Shown: one piece after another, positions 17,805 through 25,515 of the stretch
Position numbering within the stretch: position 1 is the stretch's first letter
How the letters are laid out: each line of letters opens with the position of its first letter
From: Rickettsiales bacterium
GTDB taxonomy: Bacteria > Pseudomonadota > Alphaproteobacteria > Rickettsiales > JABIRX01
Direction: 5' to 3'
DNA length: 56,127 nt
NCBI GenBank assembly: GCA_016778805.1
Contig: JADHOX010000003.1
Location: 1 to 56,127 of the forward strand
The notes under the pieces: generated by a model
The model's database searches: none
The model's input: only the letters and a program-made list of their open reading frames with translations
What the model was told of the DNA's origin: nothing
Position numbers and translations under genes: made by a program

Positions 17805-18353
17805 ATGTACGAAGATCTTATCAGATATGATAAATTAATTGACTCAGCGATGCGTTTTGTGGTCAAGGAAGCATTGCAAGAAGTTTGTAATGTAGGTTTA
17901 AAAGGTGAGCATCACTTTTTATTATCTTTTTTAACCGATTCAGAAGGAGTGAAAATTCCAAAAACCTTAAAAGATAGATATCCTAATGAAATGACAATTG
18001 TTATTCAGCATCAATTTGAAAATCTAATCATTACTGAAGATAAATTCAGTGTCACTCTTAGTTTTGACGGTAAAAAAGAGACTATTGTAGTTCCATTTAT
18101 GGCTTTAACCTCATTTGCTGATCCAGGCGTAAAGTTTGGCTTAAAATTTAATCTTGTCGAAGATGCTGTGTATCTTGATAGTAAAAAAGATGATGCAGTA
18201 TCTGTAAAGCCTAGCTCTGATTTAGTTTCTGAAGCATCTGCTAAGGATAAAGCTACTGCAAAGAAACAAAAATCATCGAAAAAATCCAAAAAAGCAGAAG
18301 ATGACAAAGATGCAAATGTTGTTGTTCTAGATGCTTTTAGAGCTAAAGATTAA
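17805..18353 (+). CDS. sspB: SspB-type adaptor for ClpXP protease
   Basis: Adaptor that hands ssrA-tagged proteins to ClpXP. The N-terminal domain has the alphaproteobacterial form: YDKLIDSAMRFVVKEAL, GEHHFLLSFLT, then FDGKKETIVVPFMALTSFADPG. A disordered Lys/Ala/Ser linker (about 125-165) leads to the tail VVVLDAFRAKD, which resembles the ClpX-binding end of SspB. Length 182 is typical. Its stop overlaps the convergent proC stop by four bases. Confidence 0.9.
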   Translation: MYEDLIRYDKLIDSAMRFVVKEALQEVCNVGLKGEHHFLLSFLTDSEGVKIPKTLKDRYPNEMTIVIQHQFENLIITEDKFSVTLSFDGKKETIVVPFMALTSFADPGVKFGLKFNLVEDAVYLDSKKDDAVSVKPSSDLVSEASAKDKATAKKQKSSKKSKKAEDDKDANVVVLDAFRAKD

Positions 18354-19147
18354 TTATTGCCTTTACTTAATTCAATTGATCTAGAAACACCTGCATCAAT
18401 TGCGTTTTCTATAATTGCTTCTATGTTTTGTTGTTTTAACGAGTTTATTACTGTTTCTGTAGTGCCTTTTTTACTACATATAAGTTTTATTATTTCATCT
18501 TCATCAATATTTAGATCTAATAAGTTTTGATATGTATTGTAAATTAGGTTGTTTAATTGTTCTGAAGTAAGCGATTCTGAATTTTTTAATGCTGCTTTTT
18601 TCATATATTTTATTATTAATGCGAAATATGCAATTGCGCCTCCGTTAATGATAGTGGATATATGCATATCTGCTTCATCAGATAATATTTCGCATATACC
18701 AAAATTTTCAAAAATAGATAATGCTAAATTTTTATCTTTTTCATTATTGTTTCCATTAAAAAAACAGCTGCTAGTGCTAGTCTGTTTAAGTGCAGCAATA
18801 TTGGGCATTAGCCTAACAACTTTTTTGTCACTTCCAAAGATTTCTTCGATTTCATTTGTGTTTGTTCCAGCAAGAAGTGAAACAATTAAAGTTTCTAAAC
18901 TAATCTTTGGTTTGATTGCAGGATCTATATTGTTTAGCGATTGAGGTTTCATTCCTAGTATTAGGATATCAATTTTTTCGTTAAAATCTTTAATTGTTTT
19001 AACTGTTGTTGTTTGACTAGAGCTATTTTTAAAATTTCTATCAATAACAAAGATTTTAAAGTTATTATTATCTTGTATAGCTTTTAAAATTGCTGAGCCC
19101 ATATTGCCACAGCCGATAAATAAGATGTTTGTTTTGTTATTCGCCAT
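18350..19147 (-). CDS. proC: Pyrroline-5-carboxylate reductase, divergent
   Basis: Last step of proline synthesis. The ATG at 19147 gives MANNKTNILFIGCGNMGSA, the correct N-terminal Rossmann start; an in-frame extension of five codons is less likely. ILGMKPQ and MPNIAA are recognisable. The C-terminal active-site segments differ from the usual form: the SGSGPAY region reads NGGAIAY, and the TSPGGTT region reads CSKKGTT. The protein is therefore a diverged member whose activity should not be taken for granted. It overlaps the upstream lipoprotein by 11 bases. Confidence 0.85.
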   Translation of the reverse strand: MANNKTNILFIGCGNMGSAILKAIQDNNNFKIFVIDRNFKNSSSQTTTVKTIKDFNEKIDILILGMKPQSLNNIDPAIKPKISLETLIVSLLAGTNTNEIEEIFGSDKKVVRLMPNIAALKQTSTSSCFFNGNNNEKDKNLALSIFENFGICEILSDEADMHISTIINGGAIAYFALIIKYMKKAALKNSESLTSEQLNNLIYNTYQNLLDLNIDEDEIIKLICSKKGTTETVINSLKQQNIEAIIENAIDAGVSRSIELSKGNN

Positions 19148-19592
19148 GACTTGTTCCTGCAATTTTTCCTACGTTACTAAATATTTGTTTAAAAATACTG
19201 AAGTTTTTATCTTCATGAATTGTTTGATTTTTGTTAAGTGCAATTTCATTTAATTGGTCATAAAAATTTATTGCGATAATTTGTTGGTCATTGCTTATGA
19301 ATTCATATATTTCTGATGATTTAATAAAGTCTTTTTGTATTGGAGGAATTGCTCTATTTATTTGCATGTAAATAATATGAATATTATTACCAACTTGATA
19401 AATGGTCGAATATGGACCAAGAGTTTGAGTAAGGCTTTCAATTGTTAAGTTGTCGTTTGCAAAATCTTCTTTGACTTGGTTAATTAATTTGGTTTCAAGT
19501 CTTACTCCATGTTTTTGCGATTTGTTTGTGCAACCGGTAAAATTAATTGCAAATAATATTAAGATGATATATATAATTTTTGCTTTAAACAT
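19137..19592 (-). CDS. BamE/SmpA-like lipoprotein
   Basis: 151 residues with signal IIYIILILFAINFTGC, lipobox TGC, Cys near 21. The body is small and alpha/beta: LTIESLTQTLGPYSTIYQVGNNIHIIY resembles the helix-strand start of BamE (a helix, then L-G-x-P/Y-S). In alphaproteobacteria a BamE-like gene is commonly found beside the rpmF-plsX-fabH block, and this gene lies directly upstream of rpmF on the opposite strand. Position and size support the call; sequence identity is low. Confidence 0.55.
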   Translation of the reverse strand: MFKAKIIYIILILFAINFTGCTNKSQKHGVRLETKLINQVKEDFANDNLTIESLTQTLGPYSTIYQVGNNIHIIYMQINRAIPPIQKDFIKSSEIYEFISNDQQIIAINFYDQLNEIALNKNQTIHEDKNFSIFKQIFSNVGKIAGTSHGE

Positions 19593-19677
19593 AAGTGTAT
19601 AGCGGCTATTGAGTTGATTAGTTAATTTACTTCTAATTCAACTTATTTATATACTCAAGATAATAAAGGTTACAAAA

Positions 19678-19944
19678 ATGGCAGTTCCTAAAAAAAAGAC
19701 GTCATCGTCTAAAAGAAATATGCGTAGATCGCATGATAAAATAAAACCTATTAATGTTTTTTTTAATAAAGAAACAGGTGAACCTCAATTAGCTCATCAA
19801 ATTTCTGTTGATGGTTATTATGGTAAGAGACAGGTAATAGTACCTAAAGTTAAAAATACTGAAAACGATAGTGTTGAGACAAATGAGGAAAAAGGGGATG
19901 TTAAAACTGATGAAGCTGTGATAGAAAATAAGGACTCTAAGTAA
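19678..19944 (+). CDS. rpmF: 50S ribosomal protein L32 with acidic C-terminal extension
   Basis: The L32 start [20 protein letters not shown] is unmistakable. The usual protein is about 60 residues; here a Glu/Asp/Lys-rich tail ([19 protein letters not shown]) extends it to 88. Zinc-ribbon cysteines are absent, as in many L32 paralogs. An AAAGG Shine-Dalgarno sits before the ATG. Its last base overlaps plsX (TAATG). Confidence 0.95.
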   Translation: MAVPKKKTSSSKRNMRRSHDKIKPINVFFNKETGEPQLAHQISVDGYYGKRQVIVPKVKNTENDSVETNEEKGDVKTDEAVIENKDSK

Positions 19945-20969
19945 TGAAAGAGTCTAAAGCTATAATAGCTATTGATGTAATGGGTGGTGATCATGCTCCC
20001 GATGCATCAATTTTTGGTTTAGATTTGTTTTTAAAAAAGACTAAAGACGTTCATTTTCTTTTATTTGGTGATCTTGAAGTTTTTAATGAGGTTTTAAATA
20101 AAACAAAGTTTCTTAAAGATTATTCCACATCTTTTGATTGTAAAAAAGTTATTACTTCAGATGATAATATCGCTGTTGCTCTAAAAAATAGTCGAGGTAC
20201 TAGCATGAGGATGGCTATTGAAGCAGTGAAAAATGGTGATGCTGATGCGATTGTTTCTTCTGGAAACACCGGAGCTTTAATGGCTCTTTCAAAAATTTGC
20301 TTCAAAACTCTTGATGGTATTGATAGACCTGCAATAGCCTCTATTGTTCCAACTGTTGCTGGTGGTGCATCAGTACTTCTTGATATGGGAGCTAACTCAA
20401 CTTGTGATGCAAATAATATTTTACAGTTTGCAGTAATGGGTGATGCTTATGCAAGAGTAATTCTTGCTAAAGATTCGCCAAGCTTAGGTCTTTTGAATAT
20501 TGGCTCTGAAGATATCAAAGGTAATGATGTAGTTAAACTTGCCCATCAATTAATTCAAGAAGCTGATTTTTTAAATTATAAAGGTTATGTTGAGGGTAAT
20601 GATATAACCAGTGGTAAGGTTGATATTATAGCAACCGATGGCTTTACAGGTAATATTGCTCTTAAGGCAATAGAAGGAACCGCTGTAATGTGTAAGCATT
20701 ATTTAAAAAAGGGTTTTCGATCCTCACCATTATCATTTTTGGGTTTTGTTTTTTCTTCATTATCACTAAAAAAAGTTTTTTCAAATTTAGATCCTCGCAA
20801 CTATAATGGTGGTATGTTTATAGGGTTAAATGGGATTACAATCAAAAGTCATGGTTGTTCTGATGCACGTGGATTTGCAAATGCTGTAAAAGTTGCTAGA
20901 AAATTAGTAATGAATAAAATTAATGACAAAATTATTGAAGAGATTAATCAAACCAATTTAAAAGATTAG
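19944..20969 (+). CDS. plsX: Phosphate acyltransferase PlsX
   Basis: Makes acyl-phosphate from acyl-ACP for phospholipid synthesis. IAIDVMGGDHAPDASI is the opening motif; SSGNTGALMALS, VLLDMGAN, and ATDGFTGNIALKAIEG follow. Length 341 is standard. It is coupled to rpmF by a one-base overlap and followed 11 bases later by fabH, the usual order. Confidence 0.97.
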   Translation: MKESKAIIAIDVMGGDHAPDASIFGLDLFLKKTKDVHFLLFGDLEVFNEVLNKTKFLKDYSTSFDCKKVITSDDNIAVALKNSRGTSMRMAIEAVKNGDADAIVSSGNTGALMALSKICFKTLDGIDRPAIASIVPTVAGGASVLLDMGANSTCDANNILQFAVMGDAYARVILAKDSPSLGLLNIGSEDIKGNDVVKLAHQLIQEADFLNYKGYVEGNDITSGKVDIIATDGFTGNIALKAIEGTAVMCKHYLKKGFRSSPLSFLGFVFSSLSLKKVFSNLDPRNYNGGMFIGLNGITIKSHGCSDARGFANAVKVARKLVMNKINDKIIEEINQTNLKD

Positions 20970-20980
20970 GAAAACTAAAT

Positions 20981-21946
20981 ATGTCTGAAATATTTGCTAA
21001 AATAACTGCTTGCGGAAGTTATCTGCCCAAAAAAATTGTAACAAATGATGATTTAAGTAAGCTTGTTGATACTTCAGATGAGTGGATTTTTTCAAGATCT
21101 GGTATCAGTCAAAGACATATTGCTGAAGATGGAGAATTTACATCTGATCTTGGTTACAAAGCTGCTTTAAATGCTATTGAAAATTCAAATATCTCAAAGG
21201 ATGAGATTGATACTATAATTTTAGCTACTTCGACTCCAGATAATATATTCCCTTCAACTGCCACAAAAATTCAAGAAAAATTAGGTATAAAAAATTGTTA
21301 TGCGTTCGATATGCAAGCAGTTTGTTCAGGATTTGTATATGGAATGGTTGTAGCAAATGGGTTAATAAAATCTAAAAGCTCAAAAAATATTCTGCTTATT
21401 GGCGCTGAAACTTTATCAAGAATTGTTGATTGGAAAGATCGGTCGAGTTGCGTTTTGTTTGGTGATGGCGCAGGTGCAATTATTTTGTCGGCAAATTCGG
21501 ATGATGATTCTGGCGTTATTAGTCATGCATTATTTAGTGATGGTGCACATTATGATATTTTGAAAACAACTGGCGGTCCATCTATGACTGGTGGTGAAGG
21601 TAAGATCACCATGGTTGGAAAAGAGGTTTTTAAACATGCTGTTTCAAAAATGTCTGAGGCGGTAATGGTTTCGTTAACAAAAGCTAATCTTGAGATTAGT
21701 GATATTAATTTTTTAGTTCCACATCAAGCAAATCAAAGAATTATATCTGCAGTTGGTAAAAAACTTAATTTAGGATCTGATAAAGTTGTTTCAACAGTTA
21801 AGCATCATGCAAATACATCTGCTGCTTCTATACCATTAGCTTTAGATTATGCTTGCAAAAAAAACTTAATTAGTAATAAAGATATAGTCGTCTTTGAGGC
21901 ACTTGGTGCTGGTTTAACATGGGGGTCGGTTGTATATAAATGGTAG
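20981..21946 (+). CDS. fabH: Beta-ketoacyl-ACP synthase III
   Basis: Starts fatty acid synthesis by condensing acetyl-CoA with malonyl-ACP. Catalytic Cys in DMQAVCSGFVYG, His in LVPHQANQRI, and Asn in HHANTSAASIPLAL form the triad; LGAGLTWGS ends the protein. Length 321 is normal. It overlaps ihfA by seven bases. Confidence 0.97.
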   Translation: MSEIFAKITACGSYLPKKIVTNDDLSKLVDTSDEWIFSRSGISQRHIAEDGEFTSDLGYKAALNAIENSNISKDEIDTIILATSTPDNIFPSTATKIQEKLGIKNCYAFDMQAVCSGFVYGMVVANGLIKSKSSKNILLIGAETLSRIVDWKDRSSCVLFGDGAGAIILSANSDDDSGVISHALFSDGAHYDILKTTGGPSMTGGEGKITMVGKEVFKHAVSKMSEAVMVSLTKANLEISDINFLVPHQANQRIISAVGKKLNLGSDKVVSTVKHHANTSAASIPLALDYACKKNLISNKDIVVFEALGAGLTWGSVVYKW

Positions 21947-22227
21947 AAAACGTAACTAAAAAAAATTTAGCTGAAAATATTTCTAATCAAACTGGGATAT
22001 CATACTCTCAAACTTCACTTATTGTTGATGATTTATTTGACTCAATAGTTGACATTGCAGGTGAAAATGGTTCTTTAGTTATACCACAATTTGGTAAATT
22101 TCAAATTCGTAAGAAAAAAGCCAGGTATGGCAGAAACCCAAAAACAAAGGAAGAATTTAAAATAGAAGAAAGAGAAGTGCTAACCTTTAATTGCTCTGAG
22201 GTGTTAAAGGAATTTATTAATGGTTAG
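21940..22227 (+). CDS. ihfA: Integration host factor subunit alpha
   Basis: DNA-bending protein of the HU/IHF family, 95 residues. The helical N-terminus (VTKKNLAENISNQTG), the FGKFQIRKKKARYGRNPKT beta arm with the intercalating Pro, and the final helix are all present. The location after fabH and before a MerR gene is the alphaproteobacterial arrangement for ihfA. Confidence 0.93.
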   Translation: MVENVTKKNLAENISNQTGISYSQTSLIVDDLFDSIVDIAGENGSLVIPQFGKFQIRKKKARYGRNPKTKEEFKIEEREVLTFNCSEVLKEFING

Positions 22228-22229
22228 AA

Positions 22230-22586
22230 ATGGTTGGTATATTTGAAGAAGCAGTAAGACAAAATTCACTAAAAACAATTAATGAAGTTGCTCTTGAGTT
22301 GGATGTTGAGCAACATGTATTAAGGTTTTGGGAAACAAAATTTCCGCAAGTTAAACTTGTTAAAGGCAAAGGTAATAGAAGATTATATTCTCAAGATAAT
22401 ATAAAAACGCTAACATTAATTAAGAAATTATTATATGTTGAAGGTTACACTATTCCTGGTGCTATTAATTATTTAAAAAATGGAGAAAGCAAAGCTAGTA
22501 ATGATAATGTTAGTGAAGTTTCTTTAAAGCAAGTAAGGTCAAGTCTTCTTCAGATAAAATCAAATCTTTCAAAATTAATAAGTTAA
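22230..22586 (+). CDS. MerR family transcriptional regulator
   Basis: 118 residues with a MerR winged helix: TINEVALELDVEQHVLRFWE, then KGNRRLYSQDNI, then the wing and helix IKKLLYVEGYTIPGAINYL. The LRFWETKFPQ form is that of the conserved alphaproteobacterial regulator after ihfA. There are no cysteines for metal sensing, so it is not a metal-type MerR. It begins two bases after the ihfA stop. Confidence 0.93.
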   Translation: MVGIFEEAVRQNSLKTINEVALELDVEQHVLRFWETKFPQVKLVKGKGNRRLYSQDNIKTLTLIKKLLYVEGYTIPGAINYLKNGESKASNDNVSEVSLKQVRSSLLQIKSNLSKLIS

Positions 22587-22603
22587 ATAAGCTTGTTTTT
22601 TTT

Positions 22604-23335
22604 ATGAAAGCGAAATTAAGATCAGCTTTAACATTTGTTGAGATGGTTGTTGTGATATCGCTATTCTCATTTATTTTATTAATATTTGTTACATCTAGTG
22701 ATTTAATAAGATCTTCTGAAATTAATGCTCAATATTCACAATTTATAAAATATGAATCAGCGATTTTAAACTTTGTTGATAGCTATAAAGAATTACCAGG
22801 TGATTTTTCTATAGCTTATCAGATTTGGGGAAGTGATTGTAGTGTTAATTCATCTGATTGTAATGGAAATGGTGATTCAGTAATAGGTGGCTTGAATCAA
22901 AGTCGAGAACGTAATATGGCTTGGTTACATTTAAATTTAGCCAAAATGATTGGTAGTTATTATAATGGTGGTACTTCAGTCATTGCTGGAGAAACAGTAC
23001 CTTTTGGCAAAATATCAAATAGCATGATTACTTTTCCATCAAATTATAATAGTGATGGCTCATCAACGTTAAATGGTTATAATACTTTGTATTTGGTCGC
23101 AAATGATGACTCCTGTGTTGAAAGGCCAATTTTTTCATCTCATGATCTTTATATCATTGATAAGAAATTTGATGATGGCTTACCAACTGGCAAAATTTCA
23201 GCTGGTGAGAATGATTCTTGTGATCCAATTTTACAGGGTTGTTATAATTCAGTTCAGAATCAATATATAAATGTATCTGATTCAAAAAATCTTCGTTGTT
23301 TTTTAAGCTTTGCAACAAAGTTTTCTTTTATGTAG
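22604..23335 (+). CDS. Prepilin-like protein (copy 1 of 5)
   Basis: 243 residues. Short basic leader MKAKLRSA, then LTFVEMVVVISLFSFILLIF, the class III signal with Glu at +5 and Ala at -1. The exposed domain has the three motifs of the local family: ELPGDF, the Asn/Gly/Asp loop CNGNGDS, and IDKKFDDGLPTG. It is richer in cysteines than most of the others (several in the middle and end). It follows the MerR gene by 17 bases and may be read through from it. A minor pilin or pseudopilin role is inferred from the leader. Confidence 0.85.
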   Translation: MKAKLRSALTFVEMVVVISLFSFILLIFVTSSDLIRSSEINAQYSQFIKYESAILNFVDSYKELPGDFSIAYQIWGSDCSVNSSDCNGNGDSVIGGLNQSRERNMAWLHLNLAKMIGSYYNGGTSVIAGETVPFGKISNSMITFPSNYNSDGSSTLNGYNTLYLVANDDSCVERPIFSSHDLYIIDKKFDDGLPTGKISAGENDSCDPILQGCYNSVQNQYINVSDSKNLRCFLSFATKFSFM

Positions 23336-23384
23336 TTGCTATTAGGTAACTATTGTGCTAAAAGTTTTGTTTTAGGTTGTAGAT

Positions 23385-24239
23385 ATGAAAGCATTAGTAA
23401 TAGGTCAAAATGAATATGGAGTAGTAAAGAATGGTGATGATAATTATGATACATTAGTTACTTATGATTTAAAAACCTGTTGTGCGGTTTTAGTAAAAAC
23501 AAAATCTGGTGATACTCATTTTGCGCATATCGATATTAGTTCATCCTTGTCTTCAATAGAGTCTTTATTGATTCTACCTTTTATTCAGCAAAAATCTAAT
23601 ATTGAAAATTTTACATTGATAGGGAATTTTTCATATTTTCAAGATTCTTCTATTTCAAATGAGCAAAAATTAGAAAGAATGCATAATTTTTTGAATATAA
23701 AAAACAGTTTTCAAGATGTTGGTTTAAAATGTAAAGTTTTTAAAAGTTTTACTGGCGCTGTTATCATTCCGACGTTAAAGAATGGAAAGATTGAAGATGT
23801 AATATGTTCTCGTGTTTCACCTGAGTTTATAGAACTGTCGACTAGTAATGACTCAAGCATAATTGAACATGATCAGGTGATTAATGCTATTGCTAATGCA
23901 AATGGTATTTCAGATAAACATAGCAGTAATCCTAAGTTTTTAGATTTGTTTGTTAGATATGACGGGGAGTTAATACTTCAAAATCCTGAGCTGCATTCTA
24001 ACACCTTAGCTCTTATTAGTAATTCCAAAGAGCTTCATATTAAAGATAAAGATACTATGGCTGCGATGTTATCGGCAACATTTGGTGATACATTCGGCGG
24101 TAACACTTGGGTATTTGCAAATGCTTTAGCACAGATTCTTGATTTTGATGAGAGGCAACAAGCTAAAGCAAGCCAGGGTCATGTTGCTAGATTAGAAGAA
24201 AGGTCGTCTAATGAATTTCCTACTGGTTTTTCAAGGTAA
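23385..24239 (+). CDS. Unknown protein, possible CheD/CNF-fold deamidase-like
   Basis: 284 residues with no signal peptide and no confident family. Near the N-terminus YDLKTCCAVLVKTKSGDTHF has a Cys (32/33) and, 12 residues after the second, a His (45). This resembles the catalytic C...H arrangement of glutamine deamidases of the CheD/CNF/BLF1 fold, in which Cys follows a short turn and His starts the next strand. FKSFTGAVIIPTLKNGK could be a later strand pair. The C-terminal 80 residues are helical. Similarity is weak and unverified; it may be an unrelated protein. It is flanked by the prepilin-like gene and a convergent pseudouridine synthase. Confidence 0.55.
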   Translation: MKALVIGQNEYGVVKNGDDNYDTLVTYDLKTCCAVLVKTKSGDTHFAHIDISSSLSSIESLLILPFIQQKSNIENFTLIGNFSYFQDSSISNEQKLERMHNFLNIKNSFQDVGLKCKVFKSFTGAVIIPTLKNGKIEDVICSRVSPEFIELSTSNDSSIIEHDQVINAIANANGISDKHSSNPKFLDLFVRYDGELILQNPELHSNTLALISNSKELHIKDKDTMAAMLSATFGDTFGGNTWVFANALAQILDFDERQQAKASQGHVARLEERSSNEFPTGFSR

Positions 24240-24241
24240 TT

Positions 24242-25216
24242 TTAATCTGCTTCATTGAGATGTTTTAGGATTTCTTTAAAATCTTTTGGTGGTTCTTTTT
24301 CGAACTTTATTAATTCTTCAGTTTTTGGATGAATTAACTCAATTTTATGAGCATGTAATAATTGGCCTGTAAGATTTGTAAATTTTTCACGTAATTTGTC
24401 ATTTTTAACATTTTTGATTTTGTTATTATTATGTCCATAATCTTGATCGCCAATAATTGAATGACCGATATGTGAAAGATGCACTCTGATTTGATGAGTT
24501 CTTCCCGTTTCAAGGTTACATTCAATTAATGCAATATTTTCATCATAATTTTTTATAACATTGTAATGCGTAATTGCTTTTTTACCATCATGCATTGACA
24601 CTTTCATTAATTGTCTTTTGATAGGATGTTTTTTCAAGAATGTTTCAATCATGCCAGTTTTTTGAAATGGGTGACCAAAAGCGAGGGCTAAATATGTTCT
24701 TTTTAAGCTTCTTGACTCTAATTGTTTGCTTATATGTAAATGTGCATAGTCATTTTTAGCAACTACCATAAGACCTGTAGTAAGTTTGTCGAGCCTATGA
24801 ACAATGCCAGGTCTTATAACTCCTCCAATTGATGAGAGTTGATCATTAAAACTATATAGTAGTGCATTTACTAAAGTATTATTATAATTATTCCCACCTG
24901 GGTGAGTCTGAAGGCCTCTAGGCTTATTGACTATAATAATGTCATTATCTGAATATATAATTTCAATAGGAATGTTTTGTGGAAGAATTTCAGAACATAT
25001 GGGGTCTGGAATTTTGATTTCAATAATATCGCCAATTCTTAATTTTTGGTTAAATTTTATTAAAACTTGATTATTTAAATAGATATTTTCTGTATTTAAT
25101 AAATTTTTTAATTTACTTCGAGTTAATTCTGGGTGATTTGTTTTTATTAAATCATAAATTAAAACATCAATTCTTTTTTCAGAAATTTGTGTTATTTGAA
25201 TTTTAATTGTTTCCAT
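24242..25216 (-). CDS. RluA-family 23S rRNA pseudouridine synthase (RluC/RluD type)
   Basis: An S4 RNA-binding domain (LIYDLIKTNHPELTRSKLKN) precedes the catalytic domain. IIVNKPRGLQTHPGG and GIVHRLDKLTTGLMVVAKN are the family signatures, the Asp of HRLD being catalytic. LETGRTHQIRVHLSHIGH completes the site. Length 324 fits RluD, which modifies helix 69 of 23S rRNA, although RluC cannot be excluded from sequence alone. The start at 25216 lies 15 bases from the divergent neighbour. Confidence 0.94.
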   Translation of the reverse strand: METIKIQITQISEKRIDVLIYDLIKTNHPELTRSKLKNLLNTENIYLNNQVLIKFNQKLRIGDIIEIKIPDPICSEILPQNIPIEIIYSDNDIIIVNKPRGLQTHPGGNNYNNTLVNALLYSFNDQLSSIGGVIRPGIVHRLDKLTTGLMVVAKNDYAHLHISKQLESRSLKRTYLALAFGHPFQKTGMIETFLKKHPIKRQLMKVSMHDGKKAITHYNVIKNYDENIALIECNLETGRTHQIRVHLSHIGHSIIGDQDYGHNNNKIKNVKNDKLREKFTNLTGQLLHAHKIELIHPKTEELIKFEKEPPKDFKEILKHLNEAD

Positions 25217-25230
25217 CGGTTAAACTAATT

Positions 25231-25515
25231 ATGAAAGATAGATCACTTAAAGCGTTAAAATTTACTGTTATTTTTATGAATTTTGTTTTGATCGCAGGAT
25301 TTGTATTATTTGTTATAATTGCAGTAAAATTTGTTACTAAATCAAAATGCAAAAACTTTGATTATTATGTTGATGATATTGACAATGTAAAGCTGAGTTT
25401 TTCCGATAAAAAAATTTATATTATACAAAATACTAATAATGAGATATATTTAGAAGTATTAGATCATTGTAACGGTTCAAAGATTAATCATTTAAAATTA
25501 AAAGAGCATGAGTAA
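25231..25515 (+). CDS. Small single-span membrane protein (DUF6476-like)
   Basis: 94 residues from ATG 25231; a TTG eight codons upstream would overlap the start of the divergent gene and is less likely. One transmembrane helix (FMNFVLIAGFVLFVIIAVKF) follows a basic N-terminus, then a short soluble domain with two cysteines. Size and layout are like the alphaproteobacterial DUF6476 family; the match is to shape rather than clear sequence. It overlaps the methyltransferase gene by eight bases. Confidence 0.65.
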   Translation: MKDRSLKALKFTVIFMNFVLIAGFVLFVIIAVKFVTKSKCKNFDYYVDDIDNVKLSFSDKKIYIIQNTNNEIYLEVLDHCNGSKINHLKLKEHE

